Assembly (NCBI RefSeq): GCF_029784135.1
Contig: NC_073746.1
Span: 4,112,136 to 4,176,135 of the forward strand
DNA: 64,000 nt
Direction of reading: 5' to 3'
From: Toxorhynchites rutilus septentrionalis
Taxonomy: Eukaryota; Arthropoda; Insecta; Diptera; Culicidae
In this document: piece after piece, positions 39,501 through 50,897 of the stretch
Layout of the letters: every line of letters begins with the position of its first letter
How positions within the stretch are numbered: position 1 is the stretch's first letter
Translations under genes and position numbers: made by a program
Notes under the pieces: generated by a model
The model's input: the letters and a program-made list of their open reading frames with translations, nothing else
The model's database searches: none
What the model was told of the DNA's origin: nothing

Positions 39501-41851
39501 CTGGGAGCCAAAGACAGACACACTACGATTCCGAATCAATTTACCACTTCCTGCGACAATCCTCACGAAGAGAAATGTTCTCTCGTACATTGTACAAGTA
39601 TACGACCCACTTGGCCTGGTAGGCCCCGTTATATCCACTGCGAAACAATTCATGCAACGTCTTTGGGCATTAACGACCGATGAGGGAAAGGTCTTTTCGT
39701 GGGATGAACCGCTCCCATCGAAACTCCAACGTGAATGGAAGGAATTCCATACTCAACTGAAGCTACTGAGTGAAATACGAGTTCCTCGCTTCGTTTCAGC
39801 ACCATTTACGGAACATTTCCAGCTTTCGGATGCTTCCGAAAAATCGTATGGCACATGTGTATATGTATGTACGGAAGATAAACAACACAACGTAAAAATC
39901 CAACTCCTATCTGCGAAGTCCCGCGTTGCTCCATTGAAGACACATCAATCCATCCACTCGTTTAGAGCTCTGTGCAGCATTACTCTCCACAGAATTGTAC
40001 AGTAAAGTAACAGCTGCAATAAAGGAACAGGCTACAGTTTTCTTCTGGGTATCCATCCATGACAGTATTGCACTGGTTGAAAGCGTCACCATCACATTGG
40101 AAAACATTTGTCGGCAATCGTGTGTCGAAAATTCAGGAAGCCACCGTTGGATGCTCCTGGCATTATGTACCCGGAAGTGATAACCCCGCAGATGAAATTT
40201 CCCGTGGTCTTAGTCCTGACGAATTATTGCACAACCGAAGATGGTGGACTGGCCCTACGTGGCTTTCCCAAACAGTGGAATATTGGCCAGAGCAACCGCT
40301 GAATATCATCCAGCCCCCCGATGAATTAGCTGAGAAGCGCAAAATTTGCAATATTTCAAATATTCCATCACGTCACCCGACGTTTAGTGACTGGTTATTC
40401 AGTCGTTACTCCAGTTATATCAAACTTCGAAGAATTACAGCACAAATTTTACGTTACATCCGTGCGTTGCACAAAACCGCAGCAGAAAATCATCCAACTG
40501 TGGCATGTGCAGCTTTATGCAAACCAACAGGATCATTCTCATATTTTTCATATGAACACATGCAAACAGCCGAAGATTCCTTGTGTCGTCTCGCACAGCG
40601 TGACTCCTTTTCCGCTGAATTTGAAACTCTTCAGAGAGATCATCTGGTAGATTGTACGAAATGACATCATCAGAATTGGTGGACGAATTAGTCGATCAGC
40701 GATTCCCGAAAATGCCAAACACCCAATCGTATTGAGTGGAAAGCACCGACTCACTATACTTTTAGCCGAATATTATCACCGAAATCTGATGCAAGCAGGA
40801 CCGCAATTAATGATGAACACCATTCGACAAAAATTTTGGATTCTTGGCGGTCGCAATCTTCTACGCCAGGTTTATCACAGATGTATTACCTGCTTCCGAC
40901 AAAAACCTAAACTTATCCAGCAAATGACTGCTGATCTTCCTGCATCTCGTGTCAATCCCTCACGACCTTTCTCAGTGACCGGACTGGATTATTGCGGGCC
41001 AGTACTTCATTTGCTTTTCTACACGCGCAATCCACCTGGAGCTGGTCGGTGATCTCAGTACTGCGGCATTCATCGCGGCTTTACGGCGATTCTTCTCATT
41101 GCACTCAGACAACGCCACCAACTTTAAAGGTACCGCAAACGAGCTCCAGCAGCTATACAAAATGTTAAAGGTGAATGATGCCGATCGCCAACTGATATTC
41201 AATTGGTGTGCCAATTCCGAAATCAACTGGAAATTTATACCCCCGCGCGCACCCCATTTCGGTGGGCTATGGGAAGCGACAGTGAAATCTACCAAAACTC
41301 ATTTACCCAAGCAAATGGGAAATACCGTCGTTACACAGGAAGAGATGTTAACGCTTCTTGCACAAATAGAGATGTGTTTGAACTCTCGTCCTCTCACCGA
41401 GATGTCAAACGATCCAGGGGACTTAGAGGCCCTTACTCCAGGTCATTTTTTGGTAGGATCGAATCTACAGGCAATTCCAGAGTCCGACTTAAAACAAATA
41501 CCGGACAATCGATTAAATCGTTGGCAGCTCGTCCAGAAGCGTATACAGCAAATATGGCGTAGATGGTATCCAGAATACATACAGCATCTACAACGTCGCT
41601 CTACCAAAGGATGCAAGCTATCGACTGAAATTCATATCGGTCAACTAGTGCTCATCAAAGATGACAATCTCCCTCCAGCCCAATGGTCCATTGGACGAAT
41701 AGTGAAGACTCATCCGGGACGAGATGGAATCGTCAGGGTTGTAACCTTGAAAACCCCAGTAGCCGATAATGTAATGCGACCTGTGGCAAAGATCGCTCTT
41801 TTGCCTGGACCAACGAACGTGGAATGTGAATCCGAAGACGAACCAAAATAA
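36598..41851 (+). pseudogene. BEL/Pao gag-pol polyprotein, decayed in the pol 3' half
   Basis: The start is ATG 36598 (MATKKKLKERL) in a good AAAATGG context; an earlier in-frame GTG is unlikely. The first ~1135 codons are open. Gag has the LPKIDLPKFDG block near residue 130, and CCHC zinc knuckles lie at about 348-415 (CWNCFKTSHVARSY). The aspartic protease is ALIDSGSQSNLIS near 486. RT carries TRVVFDASCR near 773 and the YVDDLISG active site near 897. RNase H starts LSDASEKSYG near 1076. A frameshift near 39960, a second near 40055 and a third near 40660 follow. The integrase keeps HHCC (40740-40910), GLDYCGPV, HSDNATNF and GGLWEATVKS but has lost segments near 41015 and 41095. It ends CESEDEPK. 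No env is present. It cannot make a full pol. Confidence 0.9.
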
Positions 41852-41927
41852 TTGACAGAGAGAAACCAAGAAAAAGCAGTGAAATTTAAATATTAAAATA
41901 GACTAGGCTATTTTAAGGCGGCCAGGA

Positions 41928-42640
41928 TGTTCGAGCCATAATCAAAATTTGAATTTACATTTGAATTTGAATTTACTTCAACCTGGCTATAGTACTGTAA
42001 ATCAGAATTTCGTTGTTTTCTATATGAAAACTACACTAGATTGAATCAATAGAAATACTTTACTACATTCATTGAATCAATTGTAAAACTACGCTAAATT
42101 AGATTTCAAGATCAATTTATGAAACCTAAATTACACAATTTACCCTATTGCCAATGTACACACGCACACCATGACAACAGAATTGTATCAGACACCATAT
42201 TCGCTTGTTTTTATATCGCAGAGATAGTCCAATAAAAAACGTTGAAGAGAACAGTCGAGTTTCTCTTCCTATCCGAAACCGGAAAGTTTTGAGCGATCCC
42301 AATTCCGTCATTTTGTTCAAGTTGGTTACACGGTGCTTAGTGTTCGCGAAATTCTGGCTGAGGCACAGCCGTCGAGAAATCCCTTCGCGTGCGGAAATAA
42401 AATCGCGCAGTGAACCGCGTATACATATATGTTTGCTGCGTTGCATTTCGTAATTCATTATTAATACAAAATACATGATACATCTTATAATTGATTTTCA
42501 TAAATATAGCTATAAAATATTAATTAAGTATATTGTAATTTCAATATAATGTATGTAATTGTGGTATATTATAGTTTGACGAAATAAAGAAATTACACCT
42601 AAAGAATATTCCCTCGGTTGTATTTTTATAAATTCTCTAA
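41928..42640 (+). repeat. 3' LTR of the BEL/Pao element
   Basis: The start TGTTCGAGCC follows the purine-rich GGCGGCCAGGA. A CGAAATAAAG polyadenylation-like signal lies at about 42579. The right limit is approximate because no second LTR is available for comparison. Confidence 0.6.
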
Positions 42641-42795
42641 TCTAGTGCGTCCTTGATCCAAATGAGATGAGATGAGGGGAAACTAAATGCGACTTATATT
42701 CATCGTAAAATCGATCCATTTTACTCTCATGTAGTGATAAGAAAAAATTAAAATGGTCGCATTTCTACTTCATACAAACAAAAAATCTCCAATTA
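42641..42795. other. Short spacer
   Basis: No feature was recognised. It ends at the TA before the next element. Confidence 0.4.
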
Positions 42796-43879
42796 AGACG
42801 TTGCAAAATTGAATGCACAGTTCAAGTTTATCTTTAAACGAAAATTGAAATCAGTTCAGAAATATCAATACATAACAAAAATCAATCCCCTAGTATTTGG
42901 TATGGCCGCCCTCTGATGCCAGCACTTCCTGCAAGCACCAAGGCGAGATTTTTTGACACTGTAGACGGAAGTACCTCCCAGATCTGCGTAATCGTCGTTA
43001 TGAGTTCCGCTTCGTTCCCTGGAGGGGGTCGAGTTTCGTTACTTTCTGTTTATTAGAGATAGGAAATTACGTTACGTAGGGGGGAGGGGGTCCAAAATCT
43101 GGATTTTTAGCGTTACGTAATTTGTGCACGACACCTTAAAAAACTGTAGCCGTTTTTTTCATATTCATACGGCCAACACGACCTCTCAGATTGTTCCTGT
43201 ATGCTGCTCTCCAGACAGTGTCTGCGCAGACAGGTCTCCCAATGATGCCGGCCACTTCGGTAGTCAATTTAGGAATGTTTCTTTCAGGGTTCTTTCGCAA
43301 TGTTCGAACAATTACTCGTTCATCATCAGAAGATAGGGTCCGTTTGTGTTCGCTACCGGGAGATTTTCCATGGTTCCTTCGTATTTTCACTTGTTTATGA
43401 TTTTCCTCACTGTAGAGGGAGTTCTTCCGACAGCAGCTGCTATTTCCTGCAATGTCTTTTCACGACAATTCATACGTATTATCATTGTACGTGTAACAAT
43501 ATCTATTTCTTTCCTCTGATTTTCTAAAAAATGAAACACGAGTAAAAAAAATCAACGCTGCCCAAACAATGGTTAACTGTTGACACCAATCACTGATGAA
43601 AACCGCTTATTCGCAAAGAAACTTACTTACAAGACTAATTTTTTTGGAGAAATTTATGGTGTACACACAATTTTGCGATGCCTAGAATAGAGATTATTTT
43701 CAATTTTTAGGAATAAACAATTAGCAGAAAGTTTTTTCTCTGAATTTTATTGCACGTACAGCTAGGCAAGTGTGTGTGTAATAAATATGCATCAAAAGAA
43801 TCAATGTATTCAAAAAATGTTATACCAAATAAATGGAAAGTATCGTAAAGTAGAATTTGTACACTCAATTTTGCGATAG
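42796..43879 (-). mobile_element. Tc1-like element with IR/DR ends, deleted
   Basis: The right end has GTACACTCAATTTTGCGATAG (43855-43875) followed by TA at 43880-43881. A second copy in the same orientation lies about 200 bp inside (GTACACACAATTTTGCGATG at 43662). A degenerate inverted match, AGACGTTGCAAAATTGAATG, lies at 42796. Double sites of this kind are the IR/DR arrangement of Tc1-like elements. Confidence 0.7.
42880..43535 (-). pseudogene. Tc1-like transposase, N-terminal half plus C-terminal scrap
   Basis: The minus strand reads REKTLQEIAAAVGRTPSTVR (first helix-turn-helix) near 43480. After a stop comes SDDERVIVRTLRKNPERNIP, DTVWRAAYRNNLRGRVGRMN near 43170, the second helix-turn-helix and linker. 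A tail, IWEVLPSTVSKNL to IRGRPYQILGD, is readable at about 42985-42885. The whole catalytic domain is missing. At the deletion point (43040-43135) sits a GTTACGTAGGGGGGAGGGGG-type block seen in other insect repeats. Confidence 0.78.
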
Positions 43880-43881
43880 AC

Positions 43882-46389
43882 TGTATGTGACATTTGGATT
43901 GTTTTCTAATATTTCCTATTCTATCTAAGAGATTGATGAAGGATCGAGATTTGAGACATAATATCAGTATATAATGCATTAATTGCGGTGACTTTTTTTC
44001 TCAAAGCAACGCAACATGTTGACATCGATCGAAAAAAATAATCATTCACTGTATTCCTGTTAATTATTTCGCTTCCCTGCATTGCTCTCAAGTTAACATT
44101 TTCCCTTTTAAAATATTTGTACATACGCAATGTATATGAAACACATCCCACCCACGCAATCACCAATTGATCCCATGTTTGTCGCAATTTTATCGACAGG
44201 TGCGAACTGAGCCGCGGGTTATTGTAGTGCTGATTTTGAATCCATACAACAGCAACACTCCGTTAATTAACTCACAGAGCAGAGCCGTCTGTTCGCCTTC
44301 GGGATAATTTGGAAAACAACAAGTTGCCATGACGAGTGTTATGAAAAGCTATGTGTGTCAGCATCACGGTCTGCTGCCCGCCGGTAAAATTTCGGAGGGA
44401 TTAGTCTGTTGCAGTTGGAGTTAATTTTATTCGGGTTTTGGCTCGCAAGCGGGAGTTAAGTTCATCATCGGTTTAATTGAGACGATCATAATTTAACGAT
44501 TTTAGGTGCTGCAGGATTGATGCCGCAATGGAGCTTAATCTTGTGCAGTTTTCTGAAAATTCACCTTAGGTATAAGTTGAAGAGAGAGAATAATTATGCG
44601 ATTGTTCTTATCTGATTTCAATGTGATGACATCATACTCAGGATTCTTATAATTTGACATACTCCATCTCATTCTCGAACTTGTTATTTTGATTCAACAA
44701 TCCACAGCGCCCCCATCACGATTGGACACATTCGAATTAGAGCACATGGTAACAGTAAATTAAGCTGCTGAGTAGAAGTAGTGGTTGAGAAATACACCCT
44801 GTCACTGCTATTGAAAGACCAAAAAAGACATTGAAAGACCAAAAAAGACAAAGCCGAAGTATATTTCGATTGATCCCTCGAATAAACAAAACCGAAAAAC
44901 CCTTTCAGATGGAACCGTCCCAGTCAGTATCGTACCAAGAGTTGTATGAGTTGGTAAAATCCTGCAGCTAAATTATTATTTATTCCTCGCTTTCTATCAG
45001 AAGAAAAAAAAACACAGAAATCAAAATCAGTGCGGTCTGCACTTTGAGTTTCCTCCAGTCCTATTTGAAATTCTGTTTGCCACCGCTAAGAGGAAAGCAA
45101 AACAGTTCACTGCGCGGATTCGTCGTCGCCCAAACTGCAAATTTCATATCGCCATTTCTATTCCACCCCCGATTGAGAGCAAGTTAGCACAACGGATATC
45201 GCAAGAAACAAAGAAAAAAGCTTTTTCCAATATTGGCTCGTTCAACTCTTCCGGTAAGACAGAGCCAGCTTATGTGCGGCACATCGTGAGTAACTCGGCG
45301 GGGGAGGATGCAGGAGGTGATCCTGGAACTTGATCGCCGAGCACACGTTCGGAAAGGGGGAAGCAAAGACTTAAAATAAACACGAAAAAGCTCTTAGAGG
45401 AAAATATATTGACAGAATTTATAAATGGGTGTTTTATCACGTGTGCAATTTATTGTCTAGCGACTTTATCCGCAGCAGCGGACGATTGTTCGTTATAAAA
45501 GCACTCCGATGACTCATGGAACCGTCACCGGCATTGTGAAAGAGATTTCTAAAGCTGGTGACGGTAAATACCTCCTCCATTTGGGGAATGTTGACATACC
45601 AGGATGAAGTCCTTTTTGGTGCGGTTCCAGGATTAACGTGACCCGGAGGCATGGGTGTCACACTTAAGCTATTATCTGTTAGTGGTGGACTCTCGTTTGC
45701 AGTGGCCAAATATACCAAAAATAACTATAATTTTCCATTTCTTCACTATTTTTGAATATTTGAAGCAAAATGTTGCCTTTTGATCAGCCATTAGCAATCA
45801 ATCATTCAACCGTTGCCATTGATGGAAATCGGTGGGTGTCTTTCCGTGTGAATTTCCGTCGTTCGTGTTGCCAAACAGCGTAACCAAAATCATCCTCCAT
45901 CAAAAGTGTGATTTATAAATATTTATTCAATCAGCGCTCGGAAGAGGACAACTGTTGGGTCCTGTGACGACAATTTGGGCTATTGAGTTGGATGAATGAT
46001 TGAATAACCATCGCGGCTGGAAGAAACGAAACTTCTCTCCTAAAAAGGAAAGTTTACCGTCCGCCATTCGACGTAACGAAAGCGGAAAAGTATGGACTAA
46101 ACATGAAAGAAAAACAACTCCTGGAAGGCGGAAAAAATAACGCGAAAAAAAAGTGGCTCGATCAAATTACGACATAACGACGAGAAAGTTGTCTGCGTAA
46201 TGACGAAATTAATTTAATCAACACCATTTCTGAAATTTGATGACGGGCTCTTTATGCCTTCCACACCAACCCCCACTTTTGACGCTCCCGTGATTCGAAA
46301 GTGGCGAGTTGGTGCGTAAACGAGAAAGTTTGCGGATGTGGTAATTAAATGCGCCCATAATGAAACGGTGGCAAATGCAAATGGGAATA
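43882..46389. other. 2.5 kb with no recognised gene, host-like
   Basis: The composition is more balanced than in the transposon blocks. A short direct repeat of ATTGAAAGACCAAAAAAGAC lies at 44812-44852. Minus-strand frames of 60-93 codons (45184-45718) show no family motif. Confidence 0.4.
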
Positions 46390-48260
46390 GGGTAACAGGG
46401 GGTAAAATGCCCACCTTAAACAAATAAGGCTCAAAAATGTATTTTTACTGCATTATTAATTGTTTTTTCACATCACAAACGTAGCCACGTCTGTTTTCTT
46501 TGTAATTATGTATATTAAAAAGATTACGAATATGGAAAACAATTAAAAATGATGAAAATTCTACAAGATGATATTGTATGCATTTCTAAAACAGACGGGG
46601 TAAGATGATCTATATGGTGTCCAAAACGCACCACAACAACGGGTCGAAATGTCAAACGACTTTGAAGCATATCTTTTGAATAAATCTAGATTCGCTGTAT
46701 ATGGCCAGCTTCGGATAAGTTTCTCGCCTGCTAGGAACGTCAGATGATCTCGTATTTTCGAGCCTTTTTTTGTTGTCGAACCAGAGATTCCGAGGAATTT
46801 GCATTTCAATATTTTATGTTTACATATGTATTAATATGTGCCGCTGTTCACAAAAATATCTTTACGTGCCGCTGTACATGAAAGTGCTGGCAGACTTTCG
46901 GTCTTTAAAGTATGAGTTTTTATTGTAATTCTAAGGTTTAGGTTTTTGGATGGATTTTAGTAGTGCGAAACATTGTAACAATTTTGTTCGTTCCAGTTTT
47001 CACTACATGATACAAGAACAAGCATGAGAAAACGAATATATGCACACAAGAATTGGAAAAAAAAAATCTGTGCTATTTGGTAACACTGACAGTGAACTAG
47101 CTCTTCGTAGTGGGGCGATTTGCCTCATCATAACTTGATTGAGAAAATCACATTGAAAATATGAATTGAATTTTCAACATTTATTGATTGAAACTCATTC
47201 GATAGCTTTAGTAATATTTGAGAATGTTATGAAGTTTCCATTTTTTTAAATAAGTCTTATAATGCTTCAAAAGTCTTATGGCAGAAGCGGCTAAAGTTGC
47301 ATTAAATCAGGTAGTTTTTCATGCATTGCTATACTGCCGTTCTACGCATAGTTGTCCCATGTTCCAAAATCAGCAACTGAGAAAAACGCACTCAAAGTTT
47401 TCGAGCATATTTGTCTACCAGAAGCTTTAAGCATTCCGGTTTAGCGATACAGTGGGTTTTTTATAAGCAGAGAACTATTGTTTAATGAACATTGAAAGGA
47501 TCCTCTCATTTGAATCGATCAATCTTGGTTACAGGCTTAAAAATTCATGATGGGACAGTTATGCCTAGAATATCAACATGGGACAATTGAAGTTGATGTT
47601 GTTTTTTGAAATACTGAGAACAAACAAAAAGTTTTTTTGTGTTTTCCCAAAGATTATGCATGAAAACATCGTTTTTTGAAGAAAGGAGTGATCTGCAATA
47701 CTTTGCAGAATATAAATCTCGTTGTTATTAGGTATTCGCTTAGAAGGTGTACACGTGTTATGTTAAACTTTCTTTTATTTGTTTGAGAATCAGTTCGTTT
47801 TTCCAAACCAAAATTACATTAAAAAGTACATTAGCCCGGCTGAAAGCGTGACATAAAATTCTTGTATTCAAACCGATTTATATGATATGGATCTACAAAA
47901 AATAAATGGTGGGACAGTTATGAATAGAATATCAACATGGGACAATTGAGCTTGATGTTGTTTTTTTAAAAGCTGGGAACAAACTATAACTTTTTTGTGT
48001 TTTTTCGTAAGACTAGGCATAAAAACATAGTTTTCTGGAGAAAAGTGAAAGTTGTCAAAAAGTAACATGGGACAAATATGCGTAGAACGGCAGTATATTT
48101 GAAAGCAAGATGAGGTTTTATGTGCTAGTAAATATTTAGTAGTATTTACGATAAGAAATGAAGTTATGAGCATCGAAAAATCGTGCCAATTATTTCATTT
48201 TCCATGATATTTCAAGGGGGTGCGTTTTACCTCGACGGCGCGTTTTATACCCAGTTCCCC
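46390..48260. mobile_element. Candidate TA-flanked non-autonomous element with a nested insert
   Basis: The left end, GGGTAACAGGGGGTAAAATG after TA (46388-46389), and the inverted right end, GGGGAACTGGGTATAAAACG before TA (48261-48262), align as imperfect TIRs. No transposase is seen. A second element (47334-48093) lies inside. The right TIR match is weak, so limits are tentative. Confidence 0.42.
47334..48093. mobile_element. 760-bp TA-flanked MITE with 30-bp TIRs and internal repeats
   Basis: The ends are CTGCCGTTCTACGCATAGTT and its inverse, extending 30 bp with one mismatch. TA lies on both sides (47332-47333 and 48094-48095). Two internal direct repeats, near 47548-47612 and 47908-47970, each carry TGGGACAGTTATG and ATCAACATGGGACAATTGA, which resemble the TIR itself. 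No open frame is present. Confidence 0.85.
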
Positions 48261-48262
48261 TA

Positions 48263-49450
48263 CCGATGTTGAGTGTGGAGTTCCCTGCATAAGATACGTT
48301 CTATGCATTTCACGCTGGGTACCCATTAAGATCTTGAAACATTGTAGATTTTCTGTGTAAGAATGAAGAAAAACATTTGGATAGTGATAAGAACTAAAGT
48401 TGTTCAATCGCAAAAATGGAGTATCTGCTTACAGAATTAGCTACACGCAAATTTCGTATAAGAGAAGCGCTAGTTTTTGAATCCGTTCAGCTTCTTTTTC
48501 TGACGAACTTGATTCTTGATAAATTGGCATTGAACGATTTTAATAAAAAGTGTTTAGTAGGAAGGACAATATTAGTGTCAAGTAATGTATGAAACTACAA
48601 ATACTTTACATCAAATAAAATAAGTATAAAATCACTCCTTATCAATTCCCGACAATCTACCAGAGAATATTTTCCTTTCGGTTATCTGAAGCAATATGAA
48701 GAGTAATATAAATTTATGCATTGTGCAACAAATTTATAAGTTTCTTCAACTAACATACCTAACATATCTACAGATGGTGTCTTCAATTAAATATTTATCT
48801 TTTCCACAATATGAATTTACTATTTGCTTTTTTCTCTATTATTTAATGCCATTCATTATCTCGATTTTATTCAATTTGTTTTTTTTTTATTTCATTTGCA
48901 TTGAAATAATACTTCCTTATCGAGAAATCTTTCATTTTATTTTATTTTTTCAAAATTGTTGATGTTGGTTCTTCAATATATGATATTTATGTATGAAGTC
49001 GTATGAAGTAGTTTTTTGTGTTGTTTTTCTCCAATTTCTTTTTTTACCATTACCAATTACCATTATTTCCTCCAGCTGAAAAACATATATGATCATAATC
49101 ATATAACCCTTCTTCTCAGCGTCTTCATTCAAAGAGGATTATCTTTTAAACAGTGCAACGTTCTGGGTGTAAAGACATTGCACAATGATCCAGGAAGGGT
49201 ATTTGAATGGAAATTAGCATCTACAGATTGACAGTGATTCTTTGGACAAAACCGTCTTGGGCAAAGTAGTTACATATGATAGAGCTCTCATTATTATGGT
49301 GTCAAAAATAGAGTGGCCAAAATTTTCGATGAAATACGGAATCTAACCTTCTTATCTATACAGATAGATGTACACATAGTTCGATAGTATTAGAGTCCCA
49401 GTTATTCCAATCAAATTTGTAGAACAATTATTTTTTTCTATCTCTTAAAA
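48263..49450. other. AT-rich stretch, no gene recognised
   Basis: Low-complexity poly(T)-rich sequence lies at 48690-49080. Short frames are chance runs in AT-rich DNA. Confidence 0.4.
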
Positions 49451-49464
49451 TAAATACACCCAGG

Positions 49465-49590
49465 GGTTTCTACACGGTTTTTTTTGCGCGGGTTTTTTAC
49501 GAGTTTTTTACGCAGATTTTCAATTAACGCGGTTTTTTTACGCGGATTTTCCAATTAACGCGGTTTTTTTACGCGTAAAAACGACCAATG
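49465..49590 (+). repeat. ACGCGGTTTTTT tandem repeats, ~30 bp period
   Basis: About four units of TTTTTTACGCGGATTTTCCA plus ATTAACGCGG follow one another and end at ACGCGTAAAAAC. Confidence 0.85.
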
Positions 49591-49904
49591 CAATATCTCA
49601 TCCCTCCCTCAGTTCACATTTATAACGGTAACTCATATTACGGTAATTAGTGCTTGTAACGGAGCCTAGCGCCTATGAAGGAATTATGAGAATTTTCTAG
49701 CAACTGCAGAAGGCCTCATTCGTGAGGAAATCCGAACTATGGCTACCATAGACGAACGAAATTGTAGGGAAAAAACTACGGGTTTTCGGAAGCGAGCAGC
49801 ACTGAACTTTTTACCTCCGTTCTATGTTGTGTATTGAAACAATTTAATAATGGGTGTGACAAAAAAAAACAATACAGAGGACGTGAATAATAGAATTCCA
49901 TCTA

Positions 49905-50245
49905 AATGTAACTTGTGCTTAGGGTCATTGTCTTGGTAAAACTTGAATCCTCGATCCGATCTCATTTTTATCACACTTTGCTACATGTTTATCTTTAGGA
50001 CGTTCAAGTAAACATTTTGACCCAATACACCATCAATGAAAGCCAAATTGCCCATACATGCACCCTTCCACCACCACCATGTTTATACGTTGCCTTCAGA
50101 TTTTCACGTTCAATTCATCATTTGGCTTACTCAATACGAAGCGACAACTATCGGAGTCAAAGATATTAAATTTCGACTCATCTACGGGAATAACATCTTC
50201 CCAGTAAGACATTGATGTGTTTTATGCTGTTCGGAAAAACTTAAA
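49905..50245 (-). pseudogene. Tc1 transposase fragment, catalytic core
   Basis: The minus strand reads PVDESKFNIFDSDSCRFV (first Asp) near 50190. It then reads KHGGGGRVHVWA in a second frame and GNLAFIDGVLGQNVYLNVLK in a third. GFKFYQDNDPKHK, with the second Asp, lies near 49930. The N-terminal DNA-binding region and the final Glu block are missing. Confidence 0.85.
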
Positions 50246-50671
50246 TTGAAATTTCAACCAGAGTACGATTATGGGTTTGAGTCAATATTCATACATTCGC
50301 ACATACATTCGCAATTCTTAGAGAAATAAAAACCATTATTCTGAAAACAGATAGCAAACCTTTTAACTATGATATGTCACTATGACTTCATCTAAATAGA
50401 ATGCTCCGAAACCCTGTTTTCGACTTCCAAAAGAAGGGAAAAGAGATCTGCATGGTGGAGTACGACTACGAGTTTGTATCACTGTATGTTGAAATTTGAG
50501 ATTGCAAGATGGGTACTGTTGGTTAAAGAATAAAAAAGAGAAAATTATTATGTTTGCATTGAAAAATATCAAAACAATAAAAAAAACAATGAAATTTAAA
50601 TCCTTTTTTCTCGAAAATATGTTTATTTTTTATTCTAAATGAATTATACATAAATAGCCCATACAATAATC
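50246..50671. other. Spacer before I-clade LINE
   Basis: AT-rich sequence with no supported gene. The 5' truncation point of the LINE is somewhere near 50600-50680. Confidence 0.35.
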
Positions 50672-50897
50672 AACAAGTCGTCCGTACAGAGAAAGAGTTT
50701 TCCTAGCAACAACTTTTTCATCCCAATCGGGATTTATAAAGTTGTCTGACCTTTTGGATCAAATCTTCAAGTGTTTTAATGTTTCCGACTCCATCAGAAC
50801 CCTTGTCATCTCAATGCTTCCAGTATTAAAGACAATTTTACAGCAATTGATGCAAACATGGCCCCTCCTTGCAATGATTATCTCTCTTGATGTCTAA
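50672..50897 (+). pseudogene. LINE ORF1, C-terminal fragment
   Basis: An open frame without its own ATG reads LSDLLDQIFKCFNVSDSIRT and ends WPLLAMIISLDV at the stop 50895-50897. I-element ORF1 proteins end in a similar hydrophobic WPLLAxxISFDG-type tail. The zinc knuckles that should lie upstream are cut off. The stop overlaps the ORF2 start by a few bases. Confidence 0.65.

Larger units (their letters stand above)
36233..42640 (+). mobile_element. BEL/Pao LTR retrotransposon, no 5' LTR seen
   Basis: The order is leader, gag, protease, RT, RNase H and integrase, followed by a polypurine-like GGCGGCCAGGA and a 3' LTR from about 41928. The left side abuts the ITmD37E derivative with only 365 bp of leader before the ATG. 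I could not find a copy of the 3' LTR there, so the 5' LTR seems lost or replaced. Confidence 0.83.

Noticed and set aside
45437..45718. 93-codon minus-strand frame as a host exon
   Set aside because: No motif, splice context or conserved pattern could be identified from sequence alone.
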